From Ignavibacteria bacterium (GTDB taxonomy: Bacteria; Bacteroidota; Ignavibacteria; Ignavibacteriales; Melioribacteraceae): DNA of 64,000 nt. A program made the translations under genes and the position numbers. The notes beneath the pieces were generated by a model. The model was not told where the DNA came from and made no database searches. It worked only from the letters and a program-made list of their open reading frames with translations. Shown one piece after another: positions 28,158-39,866 of the stretch. The stretch's first letter is position 1. The number at the start of each line of letters is the position of its first letter. The stretch spans positions 1 through 64,000 of the forward strand of contig VGVY01000001.1 of NCBI GenBank assembly GCA_016873835.1, in the 5' to 3' direction.

Positions 28158-31100
28158 ATGCGATTCAAAACACAAGAAACAAAAATTAAACAAATAGATA
28201 AACTGACAATCAGTCTTGCTAGTCCAGATGATATTTTATCTCGATCTCATGGTGAAGTTACAAAGCCCGAAACAATTAATTACAGATCTTTCAGACCGGA
28301 AAAAGAAGGATTGTTTTGTGAAAAAATATTTGGCCCGGTAAAAGATTGGGAATGTGCTTGCGGTAAATATAAAGGGATTCGTTATAAGGGAATTGTATGC
28401 GATCGTTGCGGTGTTGAAGTAACTCTTAAAAGTGTAAGACGCGAAAGAATGGGGCACATTTCATTGGCTGTACCAGTTGTTCACATTTGGTTTTTCAAAG
28501 CACTTCCATCTAAGATTGGCAACATTATTGGGATGACAACAAAAGAATTAGAAAAAATTGTTTACTATGAATCTTATGTTGTTATTAATCCGGGTCCTAC
28601 TGGATTGAATAGGAAAGATTTGATTTCTGAAGACCAGTATTATGAAATCGTCCAATCATTACCTCATGATAACGATTCACTTGATGATGATGATCCAAAA
28701 AAATTCCTTGCAAGAATTGGCGGAGACGCTGTAAAAGAATTACTAAAGCAAACCGAAATTGAATCAACATTTCAAGAATTAAAAGCTCAACTTGCTGTCG
28801 AAACATCTCAACAAAAAAGAAATGATGCATTAAAAAGATTGCGTGTTTTAGAAGCATTCAGAGAATATGAAGGGAAAGTTCCGAATAAACCAGAATGGAT
28901 GGTTTTGAGTGTGATTCCAGTAATTCCACCAGAACTTAGACCATTAGTACCACTTGAAGGTGGAAGATTTGCAACAAGTGATTTGAATGATTTATATAGA
29001 AGAGTAATCATTAGAAATAATCGTTTGAAAAGATTAATTGATATTAAAGCTCCGGAAGTAATTTTAAGAAATGAAAAAAGAATGCTTCAAGAATCTGTAG
29101 ATGCTTTGTTTGATAATTCTAGAAGAGCAAGTGCAGTTAGAAGTGACGGCAATCGTCCGTTAAAATCTTTAAGTGATATGCTGAAAGGAAAGCAAGGACG
29201 CTTTCGTCAAAATCTTTTAGGTAAACGTGTTGATTACTCTGGCCGTTCTGTAATTGTTGTTGGTCCAGAGTTGAAGTTGCACCAATGCGGTTTACCAAAA
29301 GACATGGCAGTGGAATTGTTCAAACCTTTCATTATAAGAAAATTGATTGAACGTGGACATTTTAAAACCGTTAAAAGTGCTCGCAAAGCTGTTGATAGAA
29401 AAGAAGCCGTTATTTGGGAGATTCTTGAAAGATTGATTGATGGTCATCCAATTATGTTAAACCGTGCACCAACTTTGCACAGACTTGGTATTCAAGCTTT
29501 TCAACCAATCTTGATTGATGGAAAAGCAATTCAATTGCATCCAATGGTTTGTACAGCATTCAATGCTGATTTTGACGGTGATCAAATGGCAGTACACATT
29601 CCATTATCTTTTGAAGCCCAGCTTGAAGCTTCAATATTAATGTTAAGCAGCCATAATATTCTTTCACCGCAAAATGGTATGCCAATTGTAATTCCAACGC
29701 AAGACATAGTTCTTGGTTGTTATTATTTAACCAAAGTGAAAGCTAATGCTATTGGCGAAGGAAAAACTTTCAGCAGTATGGATGAAGTATTAATTGCTTA
29801 CAATTCTAAGGTTGTTGAACTCCATTCAAAAGTAAAAGTAAAAATTGATGATAAATTAGTTGATACAACTGTTGGTAGAGTAATTTTTAATCAAATAGTT
29901 CCTAGAGAATATGGCTATATAAATGAATTGCTGGTTAAGAAAATTTTCAGCGGACTTATTTATAACATGTTTATAAAATTGGGCAATGAAAAAACTGCAA
30001 AATTTTTAGATGATGTAAAAGAATTAGGATATAGATATGCAACAGCATCCGGTTTGTCGATCAGTTTTAGTGATATGATCATCCCAGATGAAAAAACAAA
30101 ATTGATTGATGATTCAAACAAAAAAGTAAATTCGATTCTAAATGAACATGAACAAGGATTAATTACTGACGCGGAAAGATATAATAAAATTATTGACGTA
30201 TGGACATTTACTACAAATAACGTAGCTAAATCATTGATGGATCGCCTCAAAACAGATCAAGGCGGATTTAATTCACTTCATATGATGGTTGATTCAGGTG
30301 CAAGAGGATCACAAGAGCAAGTACGTCAGCTTGCCGGTATGAGAGGATTGATGCAGAAACCTCAAAAGAGCTTGTCTGGTCAATCAGGTGAAATTATTGA
30401 AAATCCAATTGTTGCTAATTTCAAAGAAGGATTGTCGGTATTAGAATATTTTATTTCTACCCATGGTGCACGAAAAGGACTTGCCGATACTGCTTTGAAA
30501 ACAGCAGATGCTGGTTACTTAACTCGTAGATTATGCGATGTTGCTCAAGACGTAATTATTTCTGAAGTAGATTGCGGGACAATACGTGGTGTTTATGTGA
30601 CTGCATTGAAAGATGTTGAATTGGAAAGAGAACCGCTAGCAGAAAGAATAACTGGTAGAACTTCTCAGGAAGATATTTATGATCCACGAAGTGACGAACT
30701 TATAGTTGAAGCTGGCGATTTAATTAGTGAAGAAATTGCCGATAAAATAGATGAATCAAATATTGATCAAGTTTATATTCGAACAGTTCTTACTTGTGAA
30801 TCTAAAAGGGGTGTATGTGCAAAATGTTACGGTCGTAATTTAACCACCGGATCTCTTGTTGAAATTGGTGAAGCAGTTGGTATTATTGCAGCTCAATCAA
30901 TAGGTGAACCGGGCACTCAATTAACACTTCGAACATTTCACTTTGGTGGTACTTCATCACGTATTGCTAGTCAATCTCAAGTTGAAGCCAATGTCCCAGG
31001 TCAAATTAAATTTGATAAAATAACATACGTTGAGAAAAGTGACGCATTTGGAAATATTAAAGTAGTGATTGGTCGAAGAGGTTCAATAGGAATTTATGAT

Positions 31101-32396
31101 GATGATAATCGACAAATTAAAAAATTTGAAATCCCTTACGGTGCAGAATTAATTGTTGAAGAAAGTCAAAAAGTTGTGAAAGGTCAGCCATTATATAATC
31201 ACGATCCATATAACTCTGTAATTGTTACTGATATTTCTGGAAAAGTTTCTTTCATAGATTTAGTTGATACTGTTACATTTCAACAAGTTGCAGACGAACA
31301 AACTGGTCACGTCCAAAAAGTTGTAATTGAATCAAAAGATAAAAATCTAACCCCGAGTGTTTCTATTAGAGATGAAAGAGGGAACGAAAAAGTTTTCAAT
31401 ATTCCAACTAGAGCATATCTTGCAGTTGAAGAAGGGGAAGTAATACAAGCTGGAACTATTTTAGCAAAAATTTCAAAGGCAACTGCTAAAACAAGAGATA
31501 TTACTGGTGGACTCCCAAGAGTTACAGAATTATTTGAAGCAAGAAGTCCACATGATCCAGCTGTAGTTTCTGAAATTGAAGGTAAAGTTAAGTTTGGTGC
31601 TCGTAAAAAAGGATCTCGTGAAATAATTATTGAATCTTTCGATGGTTCAATCCAAAAAGTATATGCAGTTCCTTATGGTAAACATATTTTAGTTCAAGAA
31701 AACGATGAAATTCCGGCTGGTGAAAAAATAACAGATGGACCAATTGATCCTCATGATATTTTGAAAATCAAAGGGACCAATGCCGTTCAAGAATATCTCG
31801 TTAATGAAATTCAAGACGTCTATCGTCTACAAGGTGTTAAAATAAATGATAAACATATTGAAGTAATTGTAAGGCAGATGTTACAAAAACTTCGTATCAT
31901 TTCAGCCGGTGATACAAATTTCATAGAAGAAGATTTGGTTGATAGAATAAAATTAATCGATGAAAATGAAAAAATAAAAGGAATGGTTACACTTACTGAC
32001 ATTGGTCAATCTAAATTTAAACAACATCAACTGGTTTTAAAAACAAAGTACAGAGAAATTAATGCTGAACTTACAAGAAAAGGTAAGAAAACAATGAAAT
32101 CAAAAGATGCTGAGCCAGCAACTTTTGACAATATTTTATTAGGAATTACTCATGCAGCATTATCAACTGAAAGCTTTATTTCAGCAGCCTCGTTTCAAGA
32201 AACTACTAAAGTTCTTACAAACGCCGCAACTGAAGCGCGGGTGGACTCTTTGAATGGACTAAAAGAGAATGTTGTTATGGGTCATTTAATTCCAGCTGGA
32301 ACCGGATTGAAGAAATATAAAAATATTATCCTTACAGTAGAAGAAATGTCTATTCCTGAAGAAAGCATTGAAGAAAAAGAGAAAGAAATTGTATAG
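28158..32396 (+). CDS. rpoC: RNA polymerase beta' subunit
   Basis: The 1412-aa subunit contains the catalytic [14 protein letters not shown] motif (three Mg-binding aspartates). It has an N-terminal zinc site (CACGKYKG...CDRCGVE), the second zinc cluster [16 protein letters not shown], and the C-terminal bridge and trigger regions ([16 protein letters not shown]). A frame extending to 28128 exists, but ATG 28158 has GAGGAG (28143-28148) upstream and gives the usual MRFKTQE start. The str operon promoter begins 29 nt after its stop. Confidence 0.97.
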   Translation: MRFKTQETKIKQIDKLTISLASPDDILSRSHGEVTKPETINYRSFRPEKEGLFCEKIFGPVKDWECACGKYKGIRYKGIVCDRCGVEVTLKSVRRERMGHISLAVPVVHIWFFKALPSKIGNIIGMTTKELEKIVYYESYVVINPGPTGLNRKDLISEDQYYEIVQSLPHDNDSLDDDDPKKFLARIGGDAVKELLKQTEIESTFQELKAQLAVETSQQKRNDALKRLRVLEAFREYEGKVPNKPEWMVLSVIPVIPPELRPLVPLEGGRFATSDLNDLYRRVIIRNNRLKRLIDIKAPEVILRNEKRMLQESVDALFDNSRRASAVRSDGNRPLKSLSDMLKGKQGRFRQNLLGKRVDYSGRSVIVVGPELKLHQCGLPKDMAVELFKPFIIRKLIERGHFKTVKSARKAVDRKEAVIWEILERLIDGHPIMLNRAPTLHRLGIQAFQPILIDGKAIQLHPMVCTAFNADFDGDQMAVHIPLSFEAQLEASILMLSSHNILSPQNGMPIVIPTQDIVLGCYYLTKVKANAIGEGKTFSSMDEVLIAYNSKVVELHSKVKVKIDDKLVDTTVGRVIFNQIVPREYGYINELLVKKIFSGLIYNMFIKLGNEKTAKFLDDVKELGYRYATASGLSISFSDMIIPDEKTKLIDDSNKKVNSILNEHEQGLITDAERYNKIIDVWTFTTNNVAKSLMDRLKTDQGGFNSLHMMVDSGARGSQEQVRQLAGMRGLMQKPQKSLSGQSGEIIENPIVANFKEGLSVLEYFISTHGARKGLADTALKTADAGYLTRRLCDVAQDVIISEVDCGTIRGVYVTALKDVELEREPLAERITGRTSQEDIYDPRSDELIVEAGDLISEEIADKIDESNIDQVYIRTVLTCESKRGVCAKCYGRNLTTGSLVEIGEAVGIIAAQSIGEPGTQLTLRTFHFGGTSSRIASQSQVEANVPGQIKFDKITYVEKSDAFGNIKVVIGRRGSIGIYDDDNRQIKKFEIPYGAELIVEESQKVVKGQPLYNHDPYNSVIVTDISGKVSFIDLVDTVTFQQVADEQTGHVQKVVIESKDKNLTPSVSIRDERGNEKVFNIPTRAYLAVEEGEVIQAGTILAKISKATAKTRDITGGLPRVTELFEARSPHDPAVVSEIEGKVKFGARKKGSREIIIESFDGSIQKVYAVPYGKHILVQENDEIPAGEKITDGPIDPHDILKIKGTNAVQEYLVNEIQDVYRLQGVKINDKHIEVIVRQMLQKLRIISAGDTNFIEEDLVDRIKLIDENEKIKGMVTLTDIGQSKFKQHQLVLKTKYREINAELTRKGKKTMKSKDAEPATFDNILLGITHAALSTESFISAASFQETTKVLTNAATEARVDSLNGLKENVVMGHLIPAGTGLKKYKNIILTVEEMSIPEESIEEKEKEIV

Positions 32397-32400
32397 TTTT

Positions 32401-32453
32401 TATTGATAAATTGGTTTTGATTCCTTGACATTTGAATCGAATATCAATAAATT
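32401..32453 (+). promoter_or_regulatory. Promoter of the str operon with overlapping inverted repeats
   Basis: TTGACA (32425-32430) and TAAATT (32448-32453) are spaced by 17 nt; the predicted start is near 32460, 38 nt before rpsL. Two dyads overlap it. The outer one is the perfect 8-bp pair TATTGATA (32401-32408) and TATCAATA (32442-32449). The inner one pairs TTTGATTC (32416-32423) with GAATCGAA (32434-32441), including one G-T. The repeats could be an operator or the 3' hairpin of the rpoC message. Confidence 0.6.
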
Positions 32454-32497
32454 TTAAGTCTGAATTTTTATGGAAATATCATTTTTGGAGGAAAAAA

Positions 32498-32875
32498 GTG
32501 CCAACAATCAATCAGTTGGTAAGAAAAGGCAGAGTTGTTGTAACATCGAAAAATAAAGCGCCCGCTTTAGATTCTTGTCCACAAAAACGTGGGGTATGTA
32601 CCAGAGTTTACACAACAACACCAAAGAAACCAAACTCTGCTCTTAGAAAAGTTGCAAGAGTTAGGTTAACAAATGGAATTGAAGTGACTGCTTATATTCC
32701 TGGTGAAGGTCACAATTTACAAGAACACTCAATTGTATTGATTAGAGGTGGTAGAGTAAAAGATTTACCTGGTGTTAGATACCATATTATTAGAGGAACA
32801 CTTGATACTGGTGGTGTTGAAGATAGAAAAAAAGGCCGATCTAAATACGGAACTAAAAAACCTAAAGTAAAATAA
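32498..32875 (+). CDS. rpsL: 30S ribosomal protein S12
   Basis: The 125-aa decoding-centre protein has the wild-type streptomycin-region motif [12 protein letters not shown], and [10 protein letters not shown] and GVRYHIIRG further on. The start is GTG 32498, 5 nt after GGAGGA; the longer frame from 32432 begins inside the promoter and is rejected. It opens the str operon rpsL-rpsG-fusA-tuf. Confidence 0.96.
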   Translation: MPTINQLVRKGRVVVTSKNKAPALDSCPQKRGVCTRVYTTTPKKPNSALRKVARVRLTNGIEVTAYIPGEGHNLQEHSIVLIRGGRVKDLPGVRYHIIRGTLDTGGVEDRKKGRSKYGTKKPKVK

Positions 32876-32883
32876 ATATTGAT

Positions 32884-33351
32884 ATGAGAAAGAAAAGAGC
32901 TGAAAAAAAATATTTAAAACCTGACCCTAAGTTTAATGATATAATGGTTGCAAAACTTATAAACTATTTAACTTGGGATGGGAAGAAATCGGTTGCACGA
33001 AAATTGGTTTATGATAGTTTTTCATTCATTGAACAAAAAACAAAAAAACCTCCTATGGATGTTTTTAAAAAGGCAATTCAGAATGTACAACCAATGGTTG
33101 AAGTGCGAAGCAGAAGAGTTGGTGGCGCTACTTATCAAGTGCCAATGGAAGTTAGGCATGAAAGAAGAACTGCGCTTGCTTTAAGATGGATACGATCTTA
33201 TTCAAGGGAAAGAAAAGATAAATCTATGGCAATGAAACTTGCAGCCGAACTTATGGCCGCTGCTAATGGGGAGGGTAATGCAGTGAAAAAGAAAGATGAT
33301 ACACATAGAATGGCAGAAGCAAATAAAGCTTTTGCACATTTTAAATGGTAA
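32884..33351 (+). CDS. rpsG: 30S ribosomal protein S7
   Basis: This 155-aa primary 16S-binding protein nucleates assembly of the 30S head. The conserved PMVEVRSRRVGGATYQVP and RRTALALRWI segments are present. The start at ATG 32884 is 8 nt after the rpsL stop; the ribosome site is weak, so coupling with rpsL is likely. The length is normal (about 155 aa). In other bacteria S7 is the repressor of this operon. Confidence 0.96.
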   Translation: MRKKRAEKKYLKPDPKFNDIMVAKLINYLTWDGKKSVARKLVYDSFSFIEQKTKKPPMDVFKKAIQNVQPMVEVRSRRVGGATYQVPMEVRHERRTALALRWIRSYSRERKDKSMAMKLAAELMAAANGEGNAVKKKDDTHRMAEANKAFAHFKW

Positions 33352-33372
33352 TTGAAAGGAAATTTTATTTAG

Positions 33373-35475
33373 ATGTCTGATAATAGAGTTGAAATAAATA
33401 AAGTAAGAAATATCGGTATTATGGCCCATATAGATGCTGGTAAAACAACAACCACAGAACGCATATTGTATTACACTGGTAAATTACATCGTATGGGTGA
33501 AGTGCATGACGGAGCAGCAACAATGGATTGGATGGAACAAGAAAAGGAACGCGGGATCACTATTACAAGTGCTGCAACAACTACTGAATGGAATAATCAT
33601 CAAATAAATATTATAGACACTCCTGGTCACGTCGATTTTACAGTAGAAGTTGAGAGATCTTTAAGAGTTCTTGATGGTGCTATTGCTTTGTTCTGTGCAG
33701 TTGGTGGTGTTGAACCTCAATCAGAAACTGTTTGGAGACAAGCCGATAAATATGGTGTACCAAGAATTGCATTTGTTAATAAGATGGATAGAATTGGCGC
33801 AGATTTTTACAATGCTGTCCAAATGATGAAAGATAAATTAGGTGCTAACGCAGTCCCTATTACCTTACCGGTAGGTGATGGTGATTTATTTAGCGGTATT
33901 ATAGATTTGATGAAAATGAAAGCTCGAATGTTTCATGAAGATACTTTGGGTATGTCGTATGAAGATGTTGACATTCCCTCAGATCTTTTTCCTCTTGCAC
34001 AGAAATATAGAACCTTGATGCTCGAAGCTGTATCTGAAATAGATGATTCTTTGTTAGAAAAATATTTAGAAGGAAAAGAAATTTCTGAGGCTGAAGTAAA
34101 AAATGTTTTGCGTGAAGCAACTACCCAGTTAAAAATAATTCCAGTTCTTTGTGGCTCTTCTTTTAAAAATAAAGGAGTGCAAATGTTGTTGGATGCTGTT
34201 GTTGATTTTCTTCCTTCACCGTTTGATGCTGGAACTTTAGTTGCTCATCACGTTCATAAAAATGATCACGTTGAAAGAAAAATTGATCTGAAAGAAAAGT
34301 TTACTGCATTAGCATTTAAAATTATGACTGATCCTTATGTTGGTAAATTGACTTTTATACGTGTTTATAGTGGTTCTTTAAAAGCTGGTTCATATATTTT
34401 TAATTCTGTATCAGACAAAAAGGAAAGGGTTGGTCGTGTTTTGCAAATGCATGCAAATCATCGGGAGGATATGGAGGAAATTAGGACTGGTGATATAGCT
34501 GCAATAGTTGGACTAAAACACACTCGTACTGGGGATACTCTTTGTACAGAAGATGATCCAATAATTCTAGAAAAGATGGCATTTCCAGAACCGGTTATTC
34601 AAATTGCAATTGAGCCAAAAACGAAAGCTGATCAAGATAAACTTTCTGAGTCGTTAGCAAAGTTAAGTGATGAAGATCCAACTTTCAAAGTAAAGGTTGA
34701 TGACGAAACTGGACAAACACTCATTAGCGGTATGGGTGAACTTCATCTTGAAATATTAGTTGATAGAATGAAACGTGAATTTAAAGTTGAAGCAAATGTT
34801 GGTAAGCCACAAGTTGCCTATAGAGAAACAATTACAAAGGCAGTTGATGCTGAAGGAAAATTTGTTAAACAAACTGGCGGTCGCGGTAAGTATGGACATG
34901 TATGGGTAGAACTTTCTCCAAACGAACCTGGAAAAGGATTTGAATTTGAAAATGCAATTGTTGGCGGATCGGTTCCAAAAGAATATATCAATCCGGTTAT
35001 ACAAGGACTTCAAGATTCTATGAGGAACGGAGTTTTGGCTGGCTATCCAGTTGTTGATGTTAAAGCAAAATTGTTTGATGGTTCTTATCATGATGTTGAT
35101 TCGGATGAAATTTCATTTAAAGTAGCAGCTTCAATGGCGTTTAGAAGCGGTGCTTTAAAAGCTAATCCGATAATTTTAGAACCAATGATGAGTGTCGAAG
35201 TTACAACACCCGAAGAATATCTAGGTGATGTAATGGGCGATTTAAATTCAAGACGAGGAAAGATTGAAGGATTTGTTTCTAGAAAAGATGCTCAGGTTAT
35301 CAAAGCTTTGGTACCACTTGCACAAATGTTTGGGTATGCTACAACACTTCGTTCTATGACTCAAGGAAGAGCAATTTTTTCAATGCAATTTTCACATTAT
35401 TCAGAGGTACCGAAATCAGTAGCAGAAGAAATTACAGAAAAATTGCAAATAAAGAAAACTTTAGAAACTGTTTAA
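33373..35475 (+). CDS. fusA: Elongation factor G
   Basis: The 700-aa translocase GTPase has all G motifs: [19 protein letters not shown], the switch segment [28 protein letters not shown] and [10 protein letters not shown]. The C-terminal domains ([30 protein letters not shown]) are complete. ATG 33373 has AAAGGAAA about 12 nt upstream. It is in the standard rpsG-fusA-tuf order and is the only EF-G in the window. Confidence 0.97.
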   Translation: MSDNRVEINKVRNIGIMAHIDAGKTTTTERILYYTGKLHRMGEVHDGAATMDWMEQEKERGITITSAATTTEWNNHQINIIDTPGHVDFTVEVERSLRVLDGAIALFCAVGGVEPQSETVWRQADKYGVPRIAFVNKMDRIGADFYNAVQMMKDKLGANAVPITLPVGDGDLFSGIIDLMKMKARMFHEDTLGMSYEDVDIPSDLFPLAQKYRTLMLEAVSEIDDSLLEKYLEGKEISEAEVKNVLREATTQLKIIPVLCGSSFKNKGVQMLLDAVVDFLPSPFDAGTLVAHHVHKNDHVERKIDLKEKFTALAFKIMTDPYVGKLTFIRVYSGSLKAGSYIFNSVSDKKERVGRVLQMHANHREDMEEIRTGDIAAIVGLKHTRTGDTLCTEDDPIILEKMAFPEPVIQIAIEPKTKADQDKLSESLAKLSDEDPTFKVKVDDETGQTLISGMGELHLEILVDRMKREFKVEANVGKPQVAYRETITKAVDAEGKFVKQTGGRGKYGHVWVELSPNEPGKGFEFENAIVGGSVPKEYINPVIQGLQDSMRNGVLAGYPVVDVKAKLFDGSYHDVDSDEISFKVAASMAFRSGALKANPIILEPMMSVEVTTPEEYLGDVMGDLNSRRGKIEGFVSRKDAQVIKALVPLAQMFGYATTLRSMTQGRAIFSMQFSHYSEVPKSVAEEITEKLQIKKTLETV

Positions 35476-35522
35476 TAAATATTAATTCAATAAGAAAATA
35501 AAATTACAAGGAGAGTAACTCG

Positions 35523-36728
35523 ATGGCAAAAGAAAAATTTGATCGTAGTAAACCTCACGTTAACATAGGTACTATCGGACACGTAGACCATGGTAAGACT
35601 ACTCTTACAGCTGCCATCACCATGGCCTTAGCATTAAAAGGTTTGTCACAAATCAGAACCTTCGATAGTATTGATAATGCCCCTGAAGAAAGAGAAAGAG
35701 GTATTACAATTGCTACTGCTCACGTTGAATATTCAACAGAAAATAGACACTATGCACACGTTGACTGTCCAGGTCACGCTGACTATGTTAAAAACATGAT
35801 CACTGGAGCTGCACAAATGGACGGAGCTATCTTAGTAGTAGCTGCAACTGATGGTCCAATGCCTCAAACACGTGAACATATTTTATTAGCTCGTCAAGTA
35901 GGTGTTCCAAAAATGGTAGTATTTATGAATAAAGTTGATGCTGTTGATGATCCAGAATTATTAGACTTAGTTGAAATGGAATTAAGAGAATTATTAAGTA
36001 AATATGAATTCCCAGGTGATGAAATTCCAATTATTAGAGGTTCAGCATTGAAAGCTTTAGAGGCTGGTACTTCTAATGCACCTACAACAGATGAAAGATA
36101 TAATTGTATTTGGGATTTGATGAAATCAGTTGACGAATATATTCCAATACCTGATCGCGATGCTGATAAACCATTCATCATGCCAGTCGAAGACGTTTTC
36201 TCAATTACTGGTCGCGGAACAGTTGCTACTGGTAGAGTTGAAAGAGGATCTCTCAAATTGAATGAAGAAGTTGAATTGATTGGTTTAGGAGTTCATAAAA
36301 AGACTGTTGTTACTGGTATCGAAATGTTTCGTAAGGAGTTGGATTCTGCAATTGCTGGTGATAATGCTGGTTTATTATTACGCGGTGTTGATAAAAATGA
36401 AATTGAAAGAGGAATGGTACTTGCTAAACCAGGTTCTATTACGCCTCATACTATTTTTGAAGGAAAAGTTTATATACTATCAAAAGAAGAAGGTGGAAGA
36501 CATACCCCATTTTTCAATGGCTACAGACCACAATTTTATTTTAGAACAACTGACGTAACTGGTGTTGCTACTTTACCTGAAGGAACTGAAATGGTTATGC
36601 CTGGTGATAGTGTTCAATTAAAAGTAGATTTGATTTCTGAGATTGCTATGGAAGAAGGTTTAAAATTTGCTATTCGTGAAGGCGGTAGAACAGTAGGTGC
36701 TGGTTTAGTTACAAAAATTATTAAATAA
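35523..36728 (+). CDS. tuf: Elongation factor Tu
   Basis: The 401-aa GTPase delivers aminoacyl-tRNA to the ribosome. The motifs [49 protein letters not shown] and NKVD are intact. ATG 35523 has AAGGAGAG upstream. It seems to be the only tuf here: the usual tufB position after the tRNA-Tyr/Gly/Thr cluster is occupied by rpmG. A 13-bp hairpin follows. Confidence 0.97.
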   Translation: MAKEKFDRSKPHVNIGTIGHVDHGKTTLTAAITMALALKGLSQIRTFDSIDNAPEERERGITIATAHVEYSTENRHYAHVDCPGHADYVKNMITGAAQMDGAILVVAATDGPMPQTREHILLARQVGVPKMVVFMNKVDAVDDPELLDLVEMELRELLSKYEFPGDEIPIIRGSALKALEAGTSNAPTTDERYNCIWDLMKSVDEYIPIPDRDADKPFIMPVEDVFSITGRGTVATGRVERGSLKLNEEVELIGLGVHKKTVVTGIEMFRKELDSAIAGDNAGLLLRGVDKNEIERGMVLAKPGSITPHTIFEGKVYILSKEEGGRHTPFFNGYRPQFYFRTTDVTGVATLPEGTEMVMPGDSVQLKVDLISEIAMEEGLKFAIREGGRTVGAGLVTKIIK

Positions 36729-36740
36729 GAATAATTGCAC

Positions 36741-36770
36741 GTAAGGGGAAAGCAAATGCTTTCCCCTTAC
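36741..36770 (+). promoter_or_regulatory. Strong hairpin between tuf and rpsJ
   Basis: A perfect 13-bp inverted repeat, GTAAGGGGAAAGC (36741-36753) and GCTTTCCCCTTAC (36758-36770), closes a 4-nt loop AAAT. There is no U-tract after it (tatgtctgaa). It may be an attenuator, an mRNA-stabilising 3' end for tuf, or a processing site dividing the str and S10 operons. Confidence 0.65.
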
Positions 36771-36797
36771 TATGTCTGAAATAGGAGATTATTTAAA

Positions 36798-37106
36798 GTG
36801 CCCGGTCAAAAAATTAGAATTAAGCTGAAGTCTTACGACCATATTTTGATTGATAAATCAACTGAGAAAATTATTAAAACTGTTAAAAGTACTGGAGCTA
36901 TTGTTTCTGGTCCAATTCCTCTCCCAACAAAGAGAACAGTATTTACCGTTTTGAGATCACCGCATGTTGATAAGAAATCTAGAGAGCAATTTGAGATTAG
37001 GGCTCACAAAAGAATAATTGATATTCATAACTCAAGTAATAAAACAGTTGATGCGCTAAGTAAATTAGAAATTCCAGCTGGCGTTGATATTGAGATTAAG
37101 TTATAG
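36798..37106 (+). CDS. rpsJ: 30S ribosomal protein S10
   Basis: The 102-aa protein also acts as NusE in antitermination. The conserved [23 protein letters not shown] and [15 protein letters not shown] segments are visible. The start is GTG 36798 with TAGGAG 10 nt upstream. It opens the S10 block, downstream of the tuf hairpin. Confidence 0.96.
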   Translation: MPGQKIRIKLKSYDHILIDKSTEKIIKTVKSTGAIVSGPIPLPTKRTVFTVLRSPHVDKKSREQFEIRAHKRIIDIHNSSNKTVDALSKLEIPAGVDIEIKL

Positions 37107-37117
37107 GGAAAATTGAA

Positions 37118-37738
37118 ATGCCTGGTTTGTTAGCTAAAAAATTAGGAATGACCAACATATATTCAGAAGATGGACAGATTATTCCAGTTACTGTTTTAGA
37201 AGCTGGTCCTTGTACCGTTTATGCTGTAAAAAATATTGATAAAGATGGATATGAATCCGTTCAACTTGGCTTTGGTGAAAAGAAAGATAAAAAAGTTAAC
37301 AAGCCACAGTCAGAACAATTTAAAAAGGTCAATTTGAAAGCTCCTCAGTTTTTAAAAGAATTTAGAAATTTTGAAACTGGTCAATTAAAAGTTGGCGATG
37401 AAATAAAAGCTGATCTTTTCAAGGTTGGTGATAAAGTTAAAGTTTCTGGAAAATCAAAAGGAAAAGGTTTTCAAGGTGTGATTAAAAGACACGGATTTGG
37501 CGGTGTTGGAGGAACAACACATGGTCAAAGTGATAGAGTAAGAGCACCTGGTTCTATAGGTGCAAGTTCTTATCCCTCACGTGTGTTTAAAGGCCAGAAA
37601 ATGGCTGGCAGAAAAGGTTACGAAAATGTAACTACACGTAATCTTAAAGTTGTAAAAGTTTTATCAGATAAAAATATAATAATGGTAAAGGGTGCAGTAC
37701 CCGGTTCTGTTAATACAATTGTTGCTATTAATAAATAA
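37118..37738 (+). CDS. rplC: 50S ribosomal protein L3
   Basis: The 206-aa L3 contacts the peptidyl transferase centre. It has the N-terminal LLAKKLGMTNIY motif and the loop region GFQGVIKRHGFGG plus THGQSDRVRAPGSIG and RVFKGQKMAGRKG. ATG 37118 has AGGGAAAAT upstream. It is followed by rplD after 5 nt. Confidence 0.96.
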   Translation: MPGLLAKKLGMTNIYSEDGQIIPVTVLEAGPCTVYAVKNIDKDGYESVQLGFGEKKDKKVNKPQSEQFKKVNLKAPQFLKEFRNFETGQLKVGDEIKADLFKVGDKVKVSGKSKGKGFQGVIKRHGFGGVGGTTHGQSDRVRAPGSIGASSYPSRVFKGQKMAGRKGYENVTTRNLKVVKVLSDKNIIMVKGAVPGSVNTIVAINK

Positions 37739-37743
37739 TATTA

Positions 37744-38376
37744 ATGAATATGAAATTAGAAGTATATAAAACTGACGGATCTAAAAGCGGTGAAGAAGTA
37801 GAATTATCAAAAGATATTTTCGAAATCGAACCGAATGATCATGTGTTATATCTAGCTGTAAAAGCTTATTTAGCTAATCAAAGACAAGGTACGCACAAAA
37901 CTAAAGAGAAACACGAAGTTCGTGGTGGCGGTAAAAAACCTTGGCGTCAAAAAGGAAGAGGCGGTGCTAGAGCTGGTTCTACTCGTTCTCCTCTTTGGAT
38001 TGGTGGCGGAACAATTTTTGGTCCAAAACCAAGAGACTATCGTCAAAAATTAAATAAGAAAGTTGTTTCTCTTGCAAGAAAATCTGCGTTGTCTTACAAA
38101 GCTAAATCAAATCAAATTTTAGTTGTAGAGGATTTTAATTTCGAATCTCCAAAAACAAAAGAGTTTGTAAAAATTCTTAATGCTCTCCAACTTAAAGGTA
38201 AGAAGACTTTGTTTCTCACAAATGGAACATTAGAGAACGTTTATAAATCTGGCAAAAATGTTGAACGAATGAACATCCTTGAAGCCAATAACGCTTCAGC
38301 TTATGATTTATTGAACAATCAAATTTTATTATTACAGAAAAGCGCTGTTAATTTATTAGAAAGTACATTCAATTAA
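37744..38376 (+). CDS. rplD: 50S ribosomal protein L4
   Basis: The 210-aa L4 (L1e family) has the exit-tunnel loop RGGGKKPWRQKGRGGARAGS and PLWIGGGTIFGPKPRDY. In enterobacteria L4 represses the S10 operon; whether it does so here is not shown. The start is ATG 37744 or ATG 37750, only two codons apart, and neither has a clear Shine-Dalgarno, so coupling with rplC is likely. Confidence 0.95.
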   Translation: MNMKLEVYKTDGSKSGEEVELSKDIFEIEPNDHVLYLAVKAYLANQRQGTHKTKEKHEVRGGGKKPWRQKGRGGARAGSTRSPLWIGGGTIFGPKPRDYRQKLNKKVVSLARKSALSYKAKSNQILVVEDFNFESPKTKEFVKILNALQLKGKKTLFLTNGTLENVYKSGKNVERMNILEANNASAYDLLNNQILLLQKSAVNLLESTFN

Positions 38377-38388
38377 TACGGTTAGAAA

Positions 38389-38685
38389 ATGAAAAGTGTT
38401 TTAATACGACCCTTAATAACTGAAAAGATGACTGGAATTAGCGAAAAACAACCAACTAAGTTCGGATTTGTTGTTTCAGTTAATGCTAACAAAATAGAAA
38501 TTGCTAAAGCATTAAAAGAAAAATTTAATGTTGATGTTGTGAGTGTTAATACTATGACCTACAAAGGAAAAACAAAAACTCAGTTTACTAGAAAAGGTCG
38601 TTTCTCAGGTAAAACACCAAAGTTTAAAAAAGCAATTGTAACACTTAAAGAAGGTCAAACCATAGACATTTTTAGTCAAGCATAA
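38389..38685 (+). CDS. rplW: 50S ribosomal protein L23
   Basis: This 98-aa protein at the tunnel exit docks trigger factor and SRP. It begins VLIRPLITEKMT and has KFGFVVSVNANKIEIAKAL and MTYKGKTKTQFTRKGRFSGKTP. ATG 38389 is preceded by CGGTTAGAAA. Its length and order after rplD are normal. Confidence 0.95.
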   Translation: MKSVLIRPLITEKMTGISEKQPTKFGFVVSVNANKIEIAKALKEKFNVDVVSVNTMTYKGKTKTQFTRKGRFSGKTPKFKKAIVTLKEGQTIDIFSQA

Positions 38686-38711
38686 TGACCTTTGATGCGG
38701 AGTTGAATTAA

Positions 38712-39536
38712 ATGGCAATTAGAAAATTAAAACCAGTAACACCTGGAACAAGATTTATGAGTTACGCTTCTTTTGAGGAGATAACAAAAACTACTCCGGA
38801 GAAATCGTTGACAAGGGCGATTAAAAAATCTGGTGGTAGAAATAATCTTGGCAGAGTTACTTCTCGTCATCGTGGCGGCGGTCATAAAAGAAAATATAGA
38901 GTGATAGATTTTAAAAGAAATAAAACTGGAATTCCGGCAAAAGTTTTTTCAATTGAATATGATCCGAACAGAACATGCAGAATTGCTTTGTTGAATTATG
39001 TTGATGGCGAAAAAAGATACATTTTAGCTCCAGATGGATTGAAAGTTGGTGAAACTGTAGTTTCAGGTTCTGGTTCAGAAATAAAAATTGGCAACGCTCT
39101 TCCACTGAAAGAAATTCCTTTAGGAAGTTTTGTTCATAATGTTGAATTAAAATCTGGTAAAGGCGGTCAAATCGGAAGATCTGCTGGTACATCTATTCAA
39201 GTAATGGCAAGAGAAGGAAGAAATGCTCAGTTAAAAATGCCTTCTGGAGAAGTAAGAATTGTGAGCTCAGATTGTATGGCTACCTATGGTGTTGTAGGAA
39301 ATACAGACCATGAAAACATAAGTTTAGGTAAGGCTGGAAGAAGCAGATGGTTAGGCAAAAAACCTCATGTTCGTGGCGTCGCAATGAATCCAATAGATCA
39401 CCCAATGGGTGGTGGTGAAGGAAAAACTTCCGGAGGCGGTCATCCAGTTTCTCCTTGGGGTCAAAAAGCCAAAGGATTGAAAACTAGAAAAAGAAAAAAT
39501 CGTTCTAACAAATACATTGTTAAAAGAAGAAAATAG
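38712..39536 (+). CDS. rplB: 50S ribosomal protein L2
   Basis: The 274-aa L2 is required for peptidyl transferase assembly. It has the [18 protein letters not shown] segment and the functionally important [14 protein letters not shown] histidine motif, and ends in a basic tail. Length is normal. ATG 38712 follows GCGGAGTTGAATTAA. Confidence 0.97.
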   Translation: MAIRKLKPVTPGTRFMSYASFEEITKTTPEKSLTRAIKKSGGRNNLGRVTSRHRGGGHKRKYRVIDFKRNKTGIPAKVFSIEYDPNRTCRIALLNYVDGEKRYILAPDGLKVGETVVSGSGSEIKIGNALPLKEIPLGSFVHNVELKSGKGGQIGRSAGTSIQVMAREGRNAQLKMPSGEVRIVSSDCMATYGVVGNTDHENISLGKAGRSRWLGKKPHVRGVAMNPIDHPMGGGEGKTSGGGHPVSPWGQKAKGLKTRKRKNRSNKYIVKRRK

Positions 39537-39548
39537 ATAGAGTAATAT

Positions 39549-39836
39549 ATGCCAAGATCAGTTAAAAAAGGTCCTTACATAGACGTGAAACTGTTAAATA
39601 AGGTTAGAAAACTCAATGAGACTAATCAGAAAAAAATTGTTAAAACTTGGTCTCGGTCAAGTACTATTTCTCCTGAATTTGTTGGGCACACTATTGCTGT
39701 TCATAACGGTAATAAGATGATACCAGTTTATATTTCGGAAAATATGGTTGGTCATAAGTTAGGCGAGTTTTCTCCAACAAGAATTTTTAGAGGTCATCCA
39801 GGAACAAAAGCTGAAAAAGCATCCAAGGTAAAATAA
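39549..39836 (+). CDS. rpsS: 30S ribosomal protein S19
   Basis: The 95-aa S19 starts [16 protein letters not shown], with [21 protein letters not shown] and [11 protein letters not shown] following. It forms the S13-S19 head complex. ATG 39549 is 12 nt after rplB. Confidence 0.96.
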   Translation: MPRSVKKGPYIDVKLLNKVRKLNETNQKKIVKTWSRSSTISPEFVGHTIAVHNGNKMIPVYISENMVGHKLGEFSPTRIFRGHPGTKAEKASKVK

Positions 39837-39866
39837 ATCTTGGTCGAATTAATTGAGGTAAATTAG

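Noticed and set aside
32432-32497. rpsL start at 32432 with 22 extra residues
   Set aside because: The codon lies within the str promoter spacer, and GTG 32498 has a strong GGAGG ribosome site and the standard S12 N-terminus.
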